In this document: one piece after another, positions 21,439 through 32,549 of the stretch | Numbering within the stretch: the first letter of the stretch is position 1 | Layout: every line of letters starts with the position of its first letter | Assembly: GCF_904849725.1 (NCBI RefSeq) | Contig: NC_058524.1 | Coordinates: 490,241,763 to 490,305,762 of the forward strand | Source: Hordeum vulgare subsp. vulgare | Taxonomy: Eukaryota > Streptophyta > Magnoliopsida > Poales > Poaceae | Length of the DNA stretch: 64,000 nucleotides | Reading direction: 5' to 3' | Translations under genes and position numbers: made by a program | Notes under the pieces: model-generated | The model's database searches: none | What the model was told of the DNA's origin: nothing | What the model saw: only the letters and a program-made list of their open reading frames with translations

Positions 21439-24400
21439 TCAAGCGTCGCCGGGACTGGCAGGCTCCACAAAGGTGTCGAGGTTGATTCCATTTGCAATCC
21501 GAGTGGCTGTGTCGAGGAATGTCTCCATGAAATCTTCAAATCGAAGCTTCTTGGTGTTGGCGACCTGCAACGTCTTCAGCTTGTCTTCACGAGCTTCCTT
21601 GCAGTGCACTCGAACCAGAGACAGCGCCACGTCCGCACCACACCGAGCGGCAGACTTCTTCCATGCCCGCACTCTGCTTGGAACGTCCTCCAGTCGAGTC
21701 ATCAACCCCTCTATCTCATTCCGGGAGTCATCTTCAGGCCACAGCTCCTTGTCGATTTGGCCGACAACTCTTCTCAGGCGACCAATGAGAGGGCCCACCC
21801 TGTTAAGGCGAGAATGCGCTCGGAACATGTCCCGGTTAGCTTCATCGCCGAGTGGAACATTCGGAACAAGCGACCGTTCAATTTCGGCTGTTTCAGCCAC
21901 AACGTCCCGACAGAAATCTGCCAAGAAAAGACAAACAGAAAATAAGCGCGGAGTGAACTCCAAAGTCAAAAAGCACTCGGCAAGAACTTACCACCAAGCG
22001 GTGCGACCATCTTCTTCGCCCAGTCGCCGACGTAGTTCTCCTGCGCTCTACACCGAGTGTTCATTACCTTCAGCTGGCCCATCCATTCGGATCTCTCCCT
22101 CTTCATTTTTTCTACTTCAGCTAGCAGTGCCTTGTTAGCTTCCCGAGATTCCTCCAAAGATTTCTCTCGGTCAGCGAGAGCCTTCTTCACGCCAGCCAGA
22201 TCATTCACAGCCACCTCCAAGTCCGCAACAAGTTGAATCATCTCAGCCTTCAGAGCATTATACGCCGATCCCATTTCACAAGTCTTCTGTGAAAGAGACA
22301 CAAAGGGAGGATCAGCCACATTCAACAAGGAAAAAGTCTCGACAGATATGACAAAACAATCAAAGCTCAAAATTCTTCAGACCCCTGCCGATGCAAGAAA
22401 TCGACAGCGGTCTCGGGGACTACACCCAGTGGGTTGACTGAGAGTGACCCCACTGGCATGAAGCTCGAACAGGTTGGCCCTATTGAGCTCCATAGCAAAC
22501 CAACAACACTATGAGATTACTATTACTTGACCCGAGTAACACTACTCTCGGGGACTACACCCAGTGGGTGCACTCGGCGTGCCCCCACTGGTACCATTCG
22601 GGTAGATCAGCTCTGATCTGTACAGATTATGGGAAATACATATAAAGACAACTGCCGGCGCAAGCACTCGGCAGAAGTCTCGGGGACTACACCCACTGGG
22701 TTCACTCGGTGTGAACCCACTGCAAAATCATCCTACTATATCCGAGTATATCGCTGAAACCCCCAGTGGGTACCAAGAAGAATGTAAACACTTACTAGCG
22801 CACTTACTTAGATATCATCCCGAAGCTCCAAGCTCTTCTTTGTACAGGGATGCGATGGAGTCATACGCTCCCTTGGCGTCGCCCACCATCAGCTCTACTT
22901 GTACCATGGCGCCCTTGGCAGCTCCTACTTGATCTTCCGGGAGGCGTCGAGCATCATATTGAACAGCCGACGGACCCGACGTGGCAGCAGGCTCCCTGGC
23001 ATCCCGAGCTCTGGTCCAGTCGGTTCCGCCGTGAGGGCCACCGTCTCAGTCGGCGGCACCGTCTCAGTCGGCAGCATCGTCTCAGGCGGCGACACGTTCA
23101 TGGCGGGATTGGCAGCAGGTTGGATAACCCCAGGGACAGGCGCCAAAGCTGGCTCCGACCTCCTTTGGTCGTCGTCGTCCAGATGGATCACCTCCGAAGG
23201 AAGCCCGACTGAACAAAATAAAATTACAGAAAAAGGTCAAGATCAAAGACAGCACTCGTGAAACAGTAATACAGCTCTCGGATTCCTGACAACGTACCTT
23301 GCTGGGACGTGGCGGCGTTATCAGTGTCCATGGGATCATCGTCCTGGCGCGGCAGAGAGGTGGCGGAGGTAGCAGCTCTGTTGAGTGAAATCCACTCGAC
23401 GGATAAACATGAGTTCCCAAAAAGAGGACTTTAATCGGATACCGAAGGAAGATGAAAGAGTAAAGATACTTACGCTGAGGCAACCGGAACAGCGATCCTC
23501 ATCCGGGGCAAAGCTTTCCGAGGTTTAGGCCCACTAGGTTTAGCCACCTTGGACAGCTGGTTCACGGGCTCGGCAGAAGCACCCCTGGTTCTCTTCACAC
23601 TCCGAGCACTCGGAGCCACGGGAGGAGCTGGCGGAGCACTCGGGGCCACGGGAGGAGCCGACGGAGCAGCAGGGTCATGACGATGCTTGGATCGGTGCTC
23701 TGGTGGTGAGGGTGACGAGCTCTGCTCTCCACTCTCCTCCTCCTCCTCTTCCGTCTCCTCCTCCGTCTCCCCACTGTCAGAGACGTACTCGGCGCTATCC
23801 GTGCTGCCCTCCATGCTGCCCTCCTCTTCCTCGACTGGTTTCCCGTTCGAGACTGCACAATGCCAGTTCGTCCACTCCTGCACAAAACACAGTCGGCAAC
23901 GTCAGTCAGCGAGACAAGAAAAGAAATAAAGCTGAGAAGGGTAAAAGCACTCGATAACATGTACTCACCTCATTCGGAGGAGGATTTTCGGCGCCGAAGG
24001 GCTTCACCCGCCGGGCTCCCACGGGGTTATCACACGTGTCTGTGATGCTGCGGACCCACGTACTCACAGTCTCCCCGCTCACGTCCTCTGGATGAGACCG
24101 AGTGGTATCCAAAGGCCCCGTGTAATGCCACATAGAGTGGTCTCGGGCCTGCACCGGCTGGATGCGCCGACCCAGAAAAGTCTCCAGCAGGTCCATGCCG
24201 GTGACTCCCCTCTGGACGACGGCTATCAGCGCGTCGACCAAAGGCTAGATCTGGGTTCTTTCTCCCTTAGAGAGCGCAAGCTTCCTGGGAGGGCTCGGAC
24301 GGTCTAAACTGAAAGGTGGCAACCCACTCAAAACATTCGGGAAAGCAATGTCCTGGCAATAGAACCAGGACGATTGTCAATTCCTAACTAACTCGGATAG

Positions 24401-24965
24401 CTGGAGGGAAGGATAGCTACTCGTTGCTTTCTTCTAAAAGCCTAAACCCCCGCAGAGCTGGAGGATGTGTGTCTTATCATCCGACTGGCTAAGCTTCTTA
24501 ACAGTTTGGGATCTAGCGGAGAAGACATATTTAAAGAGCCCCCAGTGGGGAGGACATCCTATGAAGCACTCGCAGAGGGTGACGAACGCGGAAAGATGAG
24601 CTATTGCATTCGGAAGAAGTGATGGAGCTGCGCCCCGAAGTAATTCTTGATACCTCGGAAGAAAGGATGGGGAGGCAAGGAGAAACCTCTGGCCACGTGG
24701 CTGAGCAGCAGAACGCGCTCCCCCTCCTTCGGTGCCGGCTCTATCCCGCCTTCTGGCAGCCTCCAGGACTTGTTGGCGACCATGCCGTGCTCCACCAGCT
24801 CCAGCACGTTGTTCTCCGTCACCGAGGAGGGGAGGAAGTCCCCCTGGATCCAGCCCGCCGGCAACGCCCGCTGCTGCCGCTGAGTGGAGGCCGCCCCCTT
24901 CTTCTTCTTCTTCTACGCCTCGAGCTTGCTGGTCTACCCCTTCGTCATGGCGAGGACGACGGATC
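21439..24965 (-). CDS. Antisense multi-exon gene of the Tat-lineage element
   Basis: Read on the minus strand. Exon 1 (about 24960-24440) encodes the putative gypsy-type transposon domain: ERVLLLSHVARGFSLPPHPF, a YFGAQLHHF segment, then AFVTLCECFIGCPPHWGLF. One base appears to be missing near 24620, which shifts the frame. Exon 2 (about 24241-23951) has MWHYTGPLDTTR and ends PPNE before a GTGAGT donor. Exon 3 (23883-23473) is acidic, then Ser/Pro-rich, with a GTAAGT donor. Short exons near 23390-23300 and 23191-22925 follow. A coiled-coil exon (about 22286-22000; repeated E-K-L/A-L heptads) and a final exon (about 21920-21439, ending SPGDA) complete it. Exon limits are estimated from splice signals. 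Antisense ORFs of this kind are known in plant Tat elements; their role is unknown. Confidence 0.7.
22400..22770. repeat. Three CCCAGTGGGT hairpins in an antisense-gene intron
   Basis: CTCGGGGACTACACCCA recurs at about 22412, 22546 and 22679. Each copy opens a hairpin whose right arm (ACCCACTGG type) lies about 25 nt downstream. The third is nearly perfect over GTGGGTTCAC/GTGAACCCAC. A lone CCCAGTGGGT follows near 22762. Confidence 0.75.
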
Positions 24966-25467
24966 CGCGGAGGAGGAGAGGTAGGAGGTGGCTTGAGGTG
25001 TACAGAGAGCTGCGGGAGGAGCGAGATTAATGGGAGGAGGATGAGCAGCGCAATAGGAAATCTCACCGGGGAGGCTTTAATAGGCCTCCGAGTGGGTCAC
25101 TTACAGGTGGGCCCAGGATCTTATCCCCCCAACCAGCCGCTGTAAGATTAGTGGAGAAGATAACGGCGCGGTAATCGAGGAGGCAAAACCTACTCGATGG
25201 CGATGTCGTCATCCCCGCTGAGCGCGCGGCAACCGAAATTTGAGGATCCCGGAAAATCCGGCGCTATCAGTTTGACCAGTCACGTCGAAAGATTCCGCAG
25301 AAGCACTCGGTCCCTGACGGTTCGTTTCGCTAGCATATTCACTCGGATCACTAGCTGAAAACATAAAATGGATCGAGGCAAACAACGCTAATGTCACCTC
25401 AATACCAGTCGGTTCCAAACTCTAGATATCACTTCATCGTTCCAACCCCGATCCATTCGGAGACTAA

Positions 25468-26003
25468 TGATGGGGTTCTAGTCCCAGCGTAGGGTCATAG
25501 GTCTGCCCTATAGGTCCTACCCAAGGACTACCCTTCATAGAAGACAAGGCCCTTACACAGTTCCGACTGAACTAAGGGCGCCCCCATCATCCTGTCGGAG
25601 ACGATCCACTCGGAGCATATCTAACGTACCGACTGGAATCCACTCTGTACATCGTAACCTCCCAGGAGAGCAACGGTCATACGTTTTCATACACCATTAT
25701 TAGCATTTAAAGCTTACGTTACTTGTAACGTAGGCATTTACGCGCCACTATTCCACCCTTGTCCACTAGGCCATTATGAAGGGCAGCGCACTCTATATAA
25801 GCGGCCCTTCCCCACCGGTGCAAGGGTTGGCACTTGCTGTAATCCTATAATCCACTCGACACAAAGCTCCCAAGAGCACTGACACATAGGGCTTTTACCT
25901 CCACCGTAGAGGGGCCTGAACTCATACATCCTCGCCGTAGCTAAGGCTCTGCCCATATACTTTCGTACCCCATACTTCTACTGTCACACTTATACCCACG
26001 ACA
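25468..26003 (+). repeat. Fatima-like 3' LTR
   Basis: Same length as the 5' LTR (536 bp), preceded by a short purine-rich tract (CGGAGACTAA, 25458-25467). TATA box TATATAA at 25794-25800. Followed by target duplication CACTG (26004-26008). Confidence 0.92.
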
Positions 26004-26008
26004 CACTG

Positions 26009-27065
26009 CATCCAGAGCCTTTTCTGCAGAGGAAGATGTTGAGAATGCACCTATTCTCATGAAGTTAAGGCCTCATTTTCCACTTCATAATGAGGCTCAT
26101 CCCATAGCTGAAGAGATGAACAAAAGAAGAGATGCAGGGTTGAGGAAGTGGAGAGCTATTGATCCCTATGTTGTGAGGAGAAGGATTGGAGTTGATCCCA
26201 GGTTTCATACAAAAGAACAACAAGACTTCTATGAGAGAGTTGTGTATGACAAATGTCTAGTAGTCAGTGACATGAGATATGTCGACTAGAATTACATGAA
26301 AGCCAATGGAGATTTCTTTCCTCATGTGAGAGAGGACTTCGATCTTGTTGACATTGAAGAGTTTGTTAGCAGAGAGATGACTGCTGGGAATGATTAAACG
26401 AATATGAAATTCTATTCAATAGTTCATTTCTATTCATAGGGCACAATTGTCTCGATGACTGATGGCATAGATATGAAGCCACAATTGAAGAATGGGCTAC
26501 TATCATTAGTGCTCCAAACTCACGAGCAGAGGACTTGGATGTGTATTCAGAACCCAAGAAGAATCGCAACTCCCTGGCCAATATGTACAAGAGAGTGCCC
26601 CGTGACTACGTGTCATCTCACAAGCTTGGGTCTGTCTATTTCTTGCAAGCTGGAATAACCAATACCAACACTATATTGAGGCATACCGTGATGCCCAAAT
26701 CAGGTGATGACAAAAAGAATAGAGGCTACTCCATCAATATGTTGCTTCATTTAGACACCCACACTCGCTTAAAAGTCATGGATTTGATTGCTGAGACTAT
26801 CAGGAGAACTTCTACAGATCAGAAGAGATCTTGCGAATATGCACCATACATTCAGATGCTCATCAATGCCAAGATTGACAAGCATGCATATCAGCTTGAT
26901 CGTCCTCATTTGCCACTTCAGCCAGAGTTCGAGGATGATGAAGTTGTGATGGATGACACTCATCTAAGCTCAGCTACATCTAGAGAGGTTGCAGGGCCAG
27001 CAGTTGTAGAGGCCGCTAAGAATGCTCCAGTTCCACCACCCCAACTAAAAACCATAGATGAATAG
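26009..27065 (+). pseudogene. LARD gag-like ORF, part 2
   Basis: The frame cut at 13412 resumes directly after the CACTG duplication. It reads through LRPHFPLHNEAHPIAEEMN, a WRAIDPYVVRRRIGVDPR segment and EQQDFYERVVYDK, with a TAG at 26287-26289 and a stop near 26395. After a damaged, frame-shifted stretch (26400-26530) a second block is open from 26535 to 27065: DVYSEPKKNRNSLANMYKR, SSHKLGSVYFLQAG, ILRHTVMPKSGDDK and YAPYIQMLINAKID. Related to the minus-strand remnant at 913-1586. It lacks protease and RT motifs, so it is gag-like at most. Confidence 0.72.
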
Positions 27066-27151
27066 ATGGCATTCTTGTTCAGCTTCATCCGAGGGATTGA
27101 GAAGAATATATTTATGAGATTCGGCTAAACCAAAAGAGCCTAGAGAGGATC

Positions 27152-27523
27152 ATGGAAACAAAGTTTCATGACCTCGATGTGAAGGTTACGGAGTTGACTG
27201 CCATAGTTAAGCAGCTTCAGCTTGAAGTTGACTCAGTGCAGATTACACGCTCACATGATAAAGATGATGATGATGACGATGATGATGATGATTCACGTCT
27301 TAATACTACCACATGTTTCCCGACCCAGACCAGGTCAGCAGTTGTGCGAGTACCAGTAGATAGACCGTATTCATCACCCCAAGCTTCAGCTTCTGCTCCA
27401 CCACCTCTAATGTCTACACCTCCTCCTCCCGCTCCAGCGACATCAGTCGAAGCCTTCGTCGACGCTCTCTTGTGTACTCCAACATCTGCTACCGGAGGAG
27501 ATCATGCCCCCATAAACGCATAG
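27152..27523 (+). CDS. C-terminal part of the LARD ORF, Asp-rich
   Basis: Open for 123 codons after the stop at 27065. It has a short coiled-coil-like start (VTELTAIVKQLQLEVDSV), a run of ten or more aspartates from GAT repeats (27265-27292) and a Pro/Ser/Ala-rich tail. It probably continues the interrupted protein and is not a separate gene. Confidence 0.5.
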   Translation: METKFHDLDVKVTELTAIVKQLQLEVDSVQITRSHDKDDDDDDDDDDSRLNTTTCFPTQTRSAVVRVPVDRPYSSPQASASAPPPLMSTPPPPAPATSVEAFVDALLCTPTSATGGDHAPINA

Positions 27524-28014
27524 ATTAGACATTTGAACTTTTTGGTACTTATTGCCAAAGGGGGAGAAGTGTATAGATCAATAGGGCTTTGAGAGAGGGA
27601 GAGATTTTGACTTTATTTGCTCTCATTTGATTTTCAAAACTCGATTTGGTCCTTTGGATGAGTTTATCTGTTTAGATGTGTGTTTGATCATATTCTTTGA
27701 TTGTTTGATGCTACCACATTATTATCTTTGATCTATCTACATCATGATCATTCACTTGTTTTTGGTGCTATGTGCATTGCTATTCATTCTTATCTTTTAT
27801 GCGCACCACCAAGTTGTATGTGACATGGAAGAGTAACCCATATTCCTAAACGATTGTGCATTTGCATTCAAACGCAAATTTAAAATAATGCACAAATTTA
27901 GGGAGAGCTCTTTCTTTTCACATAACTCTCAAAGCATCGATGCTAATCATTGACTATACCTTTTGACGAAGCTTTGATCTATATGTTGTCATCAATTACC
28001 AAAAAGGGGGAGAT
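27524..28014 (+). other. LARD non-coding 3' region and polypurine tract
   Basis: A/T-rich untranslated sequence. GCCAAAGGGGGAGAAG occurs at 27554-27569, and the likely polypurine tract AAAAAGGGGGAGAT at 28001-28014 lies directly before an LTR start. Confidence 0.65.
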
Positions 28015-29527
28015 TGAAAGCACAGTTGCTCCCTAAGGTGGCTTTGGTAATTAATTACAATATATGCATCATTGGACTAATGAATTTATCCAAGTACATT
28101 TCAGAAATATTCAAAGATGCTTTTGCTATAGGATTATGTGGAGATGCACTTTGATGAAGTAAGAAATAGGATTGGCTAAAGCTTCAAGCAAGAAAACTCT
28201 TCATTTTACACTTTGTGAGAAATCACTTTGAGTCCATAGGAAAGACAATACTATAAAAAGGGGATGAGGTATTATGATGAATAGGTTGCTCAAGTGCTTA
28301 GATAGCCACTAAAAATACTCAACCACTCTTCCACAAAATATATCTATCCCAAGCCAAATATGGAAAATCGATGCCACAAATTTCTCACTCGGCCATACCG
28401 ATTTTACACTTAGACAGATCCTATGCCAAACCCACCATCTCGGTACAACCAACATTCCTATCGGTGCCACCGAATTTGGGTGACCAACTTTCGGTTAAGC
28501 TAATTTCAAGTTTCATAAATTCCGAGTTTGAAGTCGGTCTCACCGAGTTTGGAAATCCAGTATAGGTCATCGTATCAGTACCACTGAGATTCATATATCG
28601 GTTCCAATGAGATTCAAAAGTTGCAACCATTTGATAAAGTCGGTACCATCGAGTTTGTAACTTTGGTGTCACCGAGTTACTCAATTATGGTGTAATGGTT
28701 GGATTTTGGAGGTTGCCTATATATACCCCTCCACCTACCTCTCATTCATAGAGGAAGCACTCAGAACACACTTACACTTGCCAGATCCATTTTTCTGATA
28801 GACAGCCACTTACTAATGTGTTGAGATCGAGATATTCCATTCCAACCATTTGAACCTTGATTTCTAGCCTCCCCAAGTTGCTTTCCACAATATCAATCTC
28901 TCATACCCATGCCAAATCTGAGAGAGAGTGATTTAGTGTTGAGGAAACAATCTTTAGTAGAACAAGATCAAGGAGTTCATCGTTGTACCACATCTATTAC
29001 CCTTTGGAGGGTGGTGCCTCCTAGATTCGTTAGGTGTCGCTTGGGTGCCTCCTACTTCATGTTGTGGAGTTGAACCAACATGTTTGTAAGGGAAAGGACA
29101 TCGCCTACTTCATGAAGATCTACTGTGAGTGAGGCTAGTCCCATGTGGATAGAAGCCGTGGTGGAATAGACAAGGCCGCTTCTTCGTGGACCCCTTGTGG
29201 GTGGAGCCCTTCGTGGACTCTCACAGCCATTACCCTCCCTGGGTTGAAGTCTCCACTAACATGGATGTACGATAGCGCTACCTATCAGAACCATGCCAAA
29301 AATCGTTGTGTCAACCTTTGTGTTTGATCTCCCTACCTTACCCTCTACTTTACACTTGCAAAGTTTTACTTTTAGCTGCTATAATCTTAGATATGCATGT
29401 GTAGGGTGTACTTGACTAGTCATAGTTTCTAAAACTATCCCACACTAAAAATTGGGAAAAAGTCTAAGTTTTTATCTTGTAAAGTAGTCTAATCACCCCC
29501 CCCTCTAGACATACTTTCGATCCTACA
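28015..29527 (+). mobile_element. 3' LTR of the LARD-like element
   Basis: Begins TGAAAGCACAGTTGCTCCCT after the polypurine tract and ends ...CGATCCTACA at about 29527 (about 1.5 kb). CGGT..ACCGAG motifs fill the first half (28385-28680). A TATA box (TATATATACCCC, about 28719-28730) follows. No matching 5' copy is recognisable, so the 5' end of this element was replaced or lost. Confidence 0.68.
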
Positions 29528-30568
29528 CCTCGCAACAGTGTCCATGCCGACCAAGGACGCAACTCTTGCGAGAGGGGAGCCCGTCTGTATGCCGATGGCC
29601 CACATGGATGCAACGATAGCTTCGTCGATGACGGTGGCTTCCCACGGGAATGCCGCCACAACAAAGGTAGCTTCGTCAACAGCGGGAGACCTCGCGAGAG
29701 GCGCCACAGTAGCTCTGATCGAGCTAGCCCCACTGATCACCTCCATGGAACTAGTGGAGCCCATCTACTTGACGAGTTCCTTTGAAAACTCCTGCTGAGC
29801 CGAGGAAGGTCATAACGACGATGGAGGCGTGCGTTTGTATGCACCCATGGCATAGTGAATATTTTGTGTAGTCCATCTTCATGTAAATTGACGAAGTGAT
29901 TGTAAATTACCGAGTGTATGAGCTAATGTCAACTAATCCGCTGCAAAATAAGGCATTTTGTTGTGAAAATTAGCCTAATGTTTGTGTCATATGTTTGTGA
30001 GCATGTGGAAATTTAGGATGAATTTCACGTCTTCATCTCATAATGAGGATGAACCATGTGATATGAACCCGCCTTGTGAAATCTCAGAAAAAGCTACCCA
30101 CCTTGAGCGATGCAAAAAATCATGGTTTTGTGACACGGCATTTCGTTACAGCATACACACTTTATTATGTTTGTACCATGTGTGATCTTGGTTGCTCCCG
30201 CCTTGCTTCATATCCTTTACCAAAATTTAAGTGGAAGCGGTATTTCAACTACCGCCCTCCCTCATCCACCTCTGACCCTATAGTAAAACTTCAGTTGTTC
30301 GGGCATTTGAACCATCGCCATCCCTCATCCACCACTATCTCCACCCACACCGTTACTACTAAAATTTTGAGTAGCACTGTCACATCCGCAAACACATCCC
30401 CCCGCTGTCCACAAAAGGCCCCCTCCCCTTCCTCCCCCACTTGAACCCTAGCTCACCCCCGCCGCCACCTACCACCACCAACCTCAGTCGGTCAGCATGT
30501 GCCTCATAGCCAAACAAGTTCAGGGTCCCCACCGATCCACATACACCATCGCCACCCTAAGTTTTTAG
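29528..30568 (+). other. Unassigned, with a short GC-rich ORF
   Basis: An 86-codon frame (29538-29798) is open on the plus strand, and similar lengths are open on minus. It is Ala/Thr-rich with no known motif. From 30200 to 30560 the sequence is C-rich and non-coding. It may be the flank or 5' part of the captured gene, or the body of the surrounding CACTA-like element. Confidence 0.3.
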
Positions 30569-31230
30569 ATGAGGCGAGCAGTGTCCCTTTACCCTAGAAC
30601 CCCATCCAGTACTCCAGAGAGTCACAACCAAATAAGCCTGGCCACATATCCCGTGAAGCTCGAGGAGCGTACGAGCGAAAAGTTGTCTAGCATGGCCTCT
30701 ACACTGTATGCTCGCAAGGTGGGCACTGTTCATGCTGATCCTTTGATCCAGGAGGAACACCTCGCAGTGGAAGCGAGTGAGGAAGTTAACTACGTTGCCA
30801 TGCCGAAGGCTTCAAGTCTATGAGCTCGCGTATTCCTGTATCTCAAGTGAGCCGGCTATGACCTCAAGATCATCAACATCACCAACTTCACTCGGGCCAC
30901 CTCACAAGTTAAGTGGTCCACCAGCAATGCGTATTATTCAACCACCGCCGATCTCTTCAAAGTCCCCGCCACTACTCTCCTTTGCCTCGCGGTCATGGAT
31001 TTGCGATCCTTCTACGCCATCGAGCCCCTTTTGTCATTTTCTGAAGGAAATGTTCCATGGAGGTGGCTTGGGATCCTTAGCTCCAAAGTCAGACCCTATC
31101 AACCAAGATAAGGCACACACTACGGCTATTACGAGGGAAAACATCCCATCCGCGACATCAGGGAGCGCACCCTCGGCACCATAAATTCTAATTGGAAGGA
31201 GCCCATCCATGACAAGTGAGGCAACATCCT
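30569..31230 (+). pseudogene. Upstream exon-like block of captured gene
   Basis: Two overlapping frames are open (30569-30823 and 30777-31184) and could be one exon split by a frameshift near 30800. The content is Ser/Pro-rich with an EEHLAVEASEE segment. I recognise no domain. The block lies about 1 kb upstream of the B3-like exons, on the same strand, so it may be the N-terminal part of that gene. Weakly supported. Confidence 0.3.
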
Positions 31231-31359
31231 TTGAGCAAATCATACTTTTTCTAGCTAGCCCTCTCATACCCATTGTTATACTAGCTTTTTCCATGTGATA
31301 ATCATGCATTGTTTAATTGAGCATTTGTCCAGTTTCCCAGCAGATGCCTTACTTTTCTA

Positions 31360-31870
31360 CATCTAGTTGTTAGGTTCGTTGCATTGAATATTTATCCAGT
31401 TTTCAATGGCTATAGTTGGTTCTTAAAGTGAGCATATATGCCTTTTTCTGTCAGTTATTCACAGTGTGATGTCCATTATGTGCAAGTATGAACAATGTAG
31501 TTCAATTTCATCAATACCACATGTTATGCCTGGTGATGTTACCAGTGCCCTTGACTCCCGCTTCAAACATTTATGCCTTGTTTCCCTGAATTTGGTTGCC
31601 AGGTTGGTTGTAGTGAGCATTTGTCTAGTTTTCAAGCAAATGCCTTGCTTTTTTTGTATTTGGTTGTTAGGTTGATTGCAGTGAGTTTTTGTCTAGTTTT
31701 CAAGTAGATGCCTTCATTTTCTGTAAATTGTTTTTAGGTTGGTTGCATTGAGCATTTGTCCAGTTTCCAATGGCTATATTTGGTTTTTTAGTGAGCATAT
31801 ATGTCTTGTTTATTTCGGAACCAGGTACCTTGTATATCTAGTTTTGTTTATTTCAAGCAGATATCTTGTA
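31360..31870. repeat. Imperfect direct repeats (TTGTCTAGTTTTCAAG type)
   Basis: At least five spaced copies of a text like GAGCATTTGTCCAGTTTTCA followed by AGATGCCTT or TGGCTATA occur, in a T-rich strand. Probably intronic. Confidence 0.6.
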
Positions 31871-31967
31871 TATTTTGTTGATGTTAAGCGTGTTGTGTAT
31901 ATTTTGTTGATGTTAATGGGAGTGATCGATGTTTTCCACCGAGGTTTTTTTCATCCCTCCGCTTATA

Positions 31968-32225
31968 CTCCATCCGTTCCATAATGTAGTGTACATAGAT
32001 TTTTTGAATAGTCAAACTTTGCAAACTATGAACAAATGCATAGAGAATAATATTTATATATACCACACTAAAATGTATACAATATGAAAGCAAATTTTGT
32101 GATGTATCTAATGAAATGGATTTATAATTCTAGATGTATATGTTTTTCTCTACAAACTTGATTAAAGTGAGTAAATGTTGACTTCTCAAAATGTTTATAT
32201 GCAACACATTGTGGAACTGATGGAG
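31968..32225. mobile_element. Stowaway MITE (Tc1/mariner type), 258 bp
   Basis: The termini are CTCCATCCGTTCCATAATG and, on the opposite strand, CTCCATCAGTTCCACAATG, flanked by TA on both sides (31966-31967 and 32226-32227). The text matches the common Triticeae Stowaway terminal repeat (CTCC.TCCGTTCC). No coding. It sits in an intron-like stretch directly before a B3 exon. Confidence 0.9.
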
Positions 32226-32286
32226 TAAAATATTACACCATTCTGTAACTGCATTTTAGCTTCTAATATTGGCATGTTGCTTGTAG

Positions 32287-32465
32287 GTACATATGTCCTT
32301 GGTAAAGATCCATGTCTGGACCCTTTTTGCATGTGGGGCAATGAAATATTCATGAACCAGCATCAAGTGAGGAAACTGATAAGGATTGTCAGGGAAAATA
32401 GACAAATGATGCCAATTAGACTCCTTGTTTATGTTCTATCCAACACAACAATGAGTTGTAGGATG
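32287..32465 (+). pseudogene. B3-like pseudogene, exon A
   Basis: An acceptor (TTGCTTGTAG) at 32286 and a donor (GTAACT) at 32466 bound 179 nt. The translation includes WGNEIFMNQHQVRKLIRIV and then IRLLVYVLSN. I read this as the N-terminal half of a B3 DNA-binding domain. The exon ends on a codon boundary and the next exon starts in the same phase. The start of the gene is not secure. Confidence 0.5.
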
Positions 32466-32549
32466 GTAACTAAGAACTCCGTAGCCTTCTATTAGTACTT
32501 CCCATAATGAGTTTTCACACAACATTATCTGAATATTTTTCCTTTGCAG

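Larger units (their letters stand above)
13413..26003 (+). mobile_element. Fatima-like Tat-lineage gypsy retrotransposon, full length
   Basis: The element is 12.6 kb with two 536-bp LTRs (13413-13948 and 25468-26003) and TSD CACTG. Order: 5' LTR, TGGCGCCCACCG-type primer site, gag-protease, RT, RNase H, a second (archaeal-type) RNase H, integrase, a 16-unit hairpin array, an antisense multi-exon gene, 3' LTR. The dual RNase H and the antisense ORF upstream of the 3' LTR are marks of the Tat/Retand lineage. By eye the LTRs differ at about 18 of 536 positions (about 3.4%). gag-pol carries about 16 in-frame stops and one frame change, so this copy cannot make its own enzymes. Confidence 0.9.

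Noticed and set aside
29464..29764. Minus-strand ORFs at the end of the LARD LTR
   Set aside because: They overlap the LTR end and mirror a plus-strand frame; no motif on either strand.
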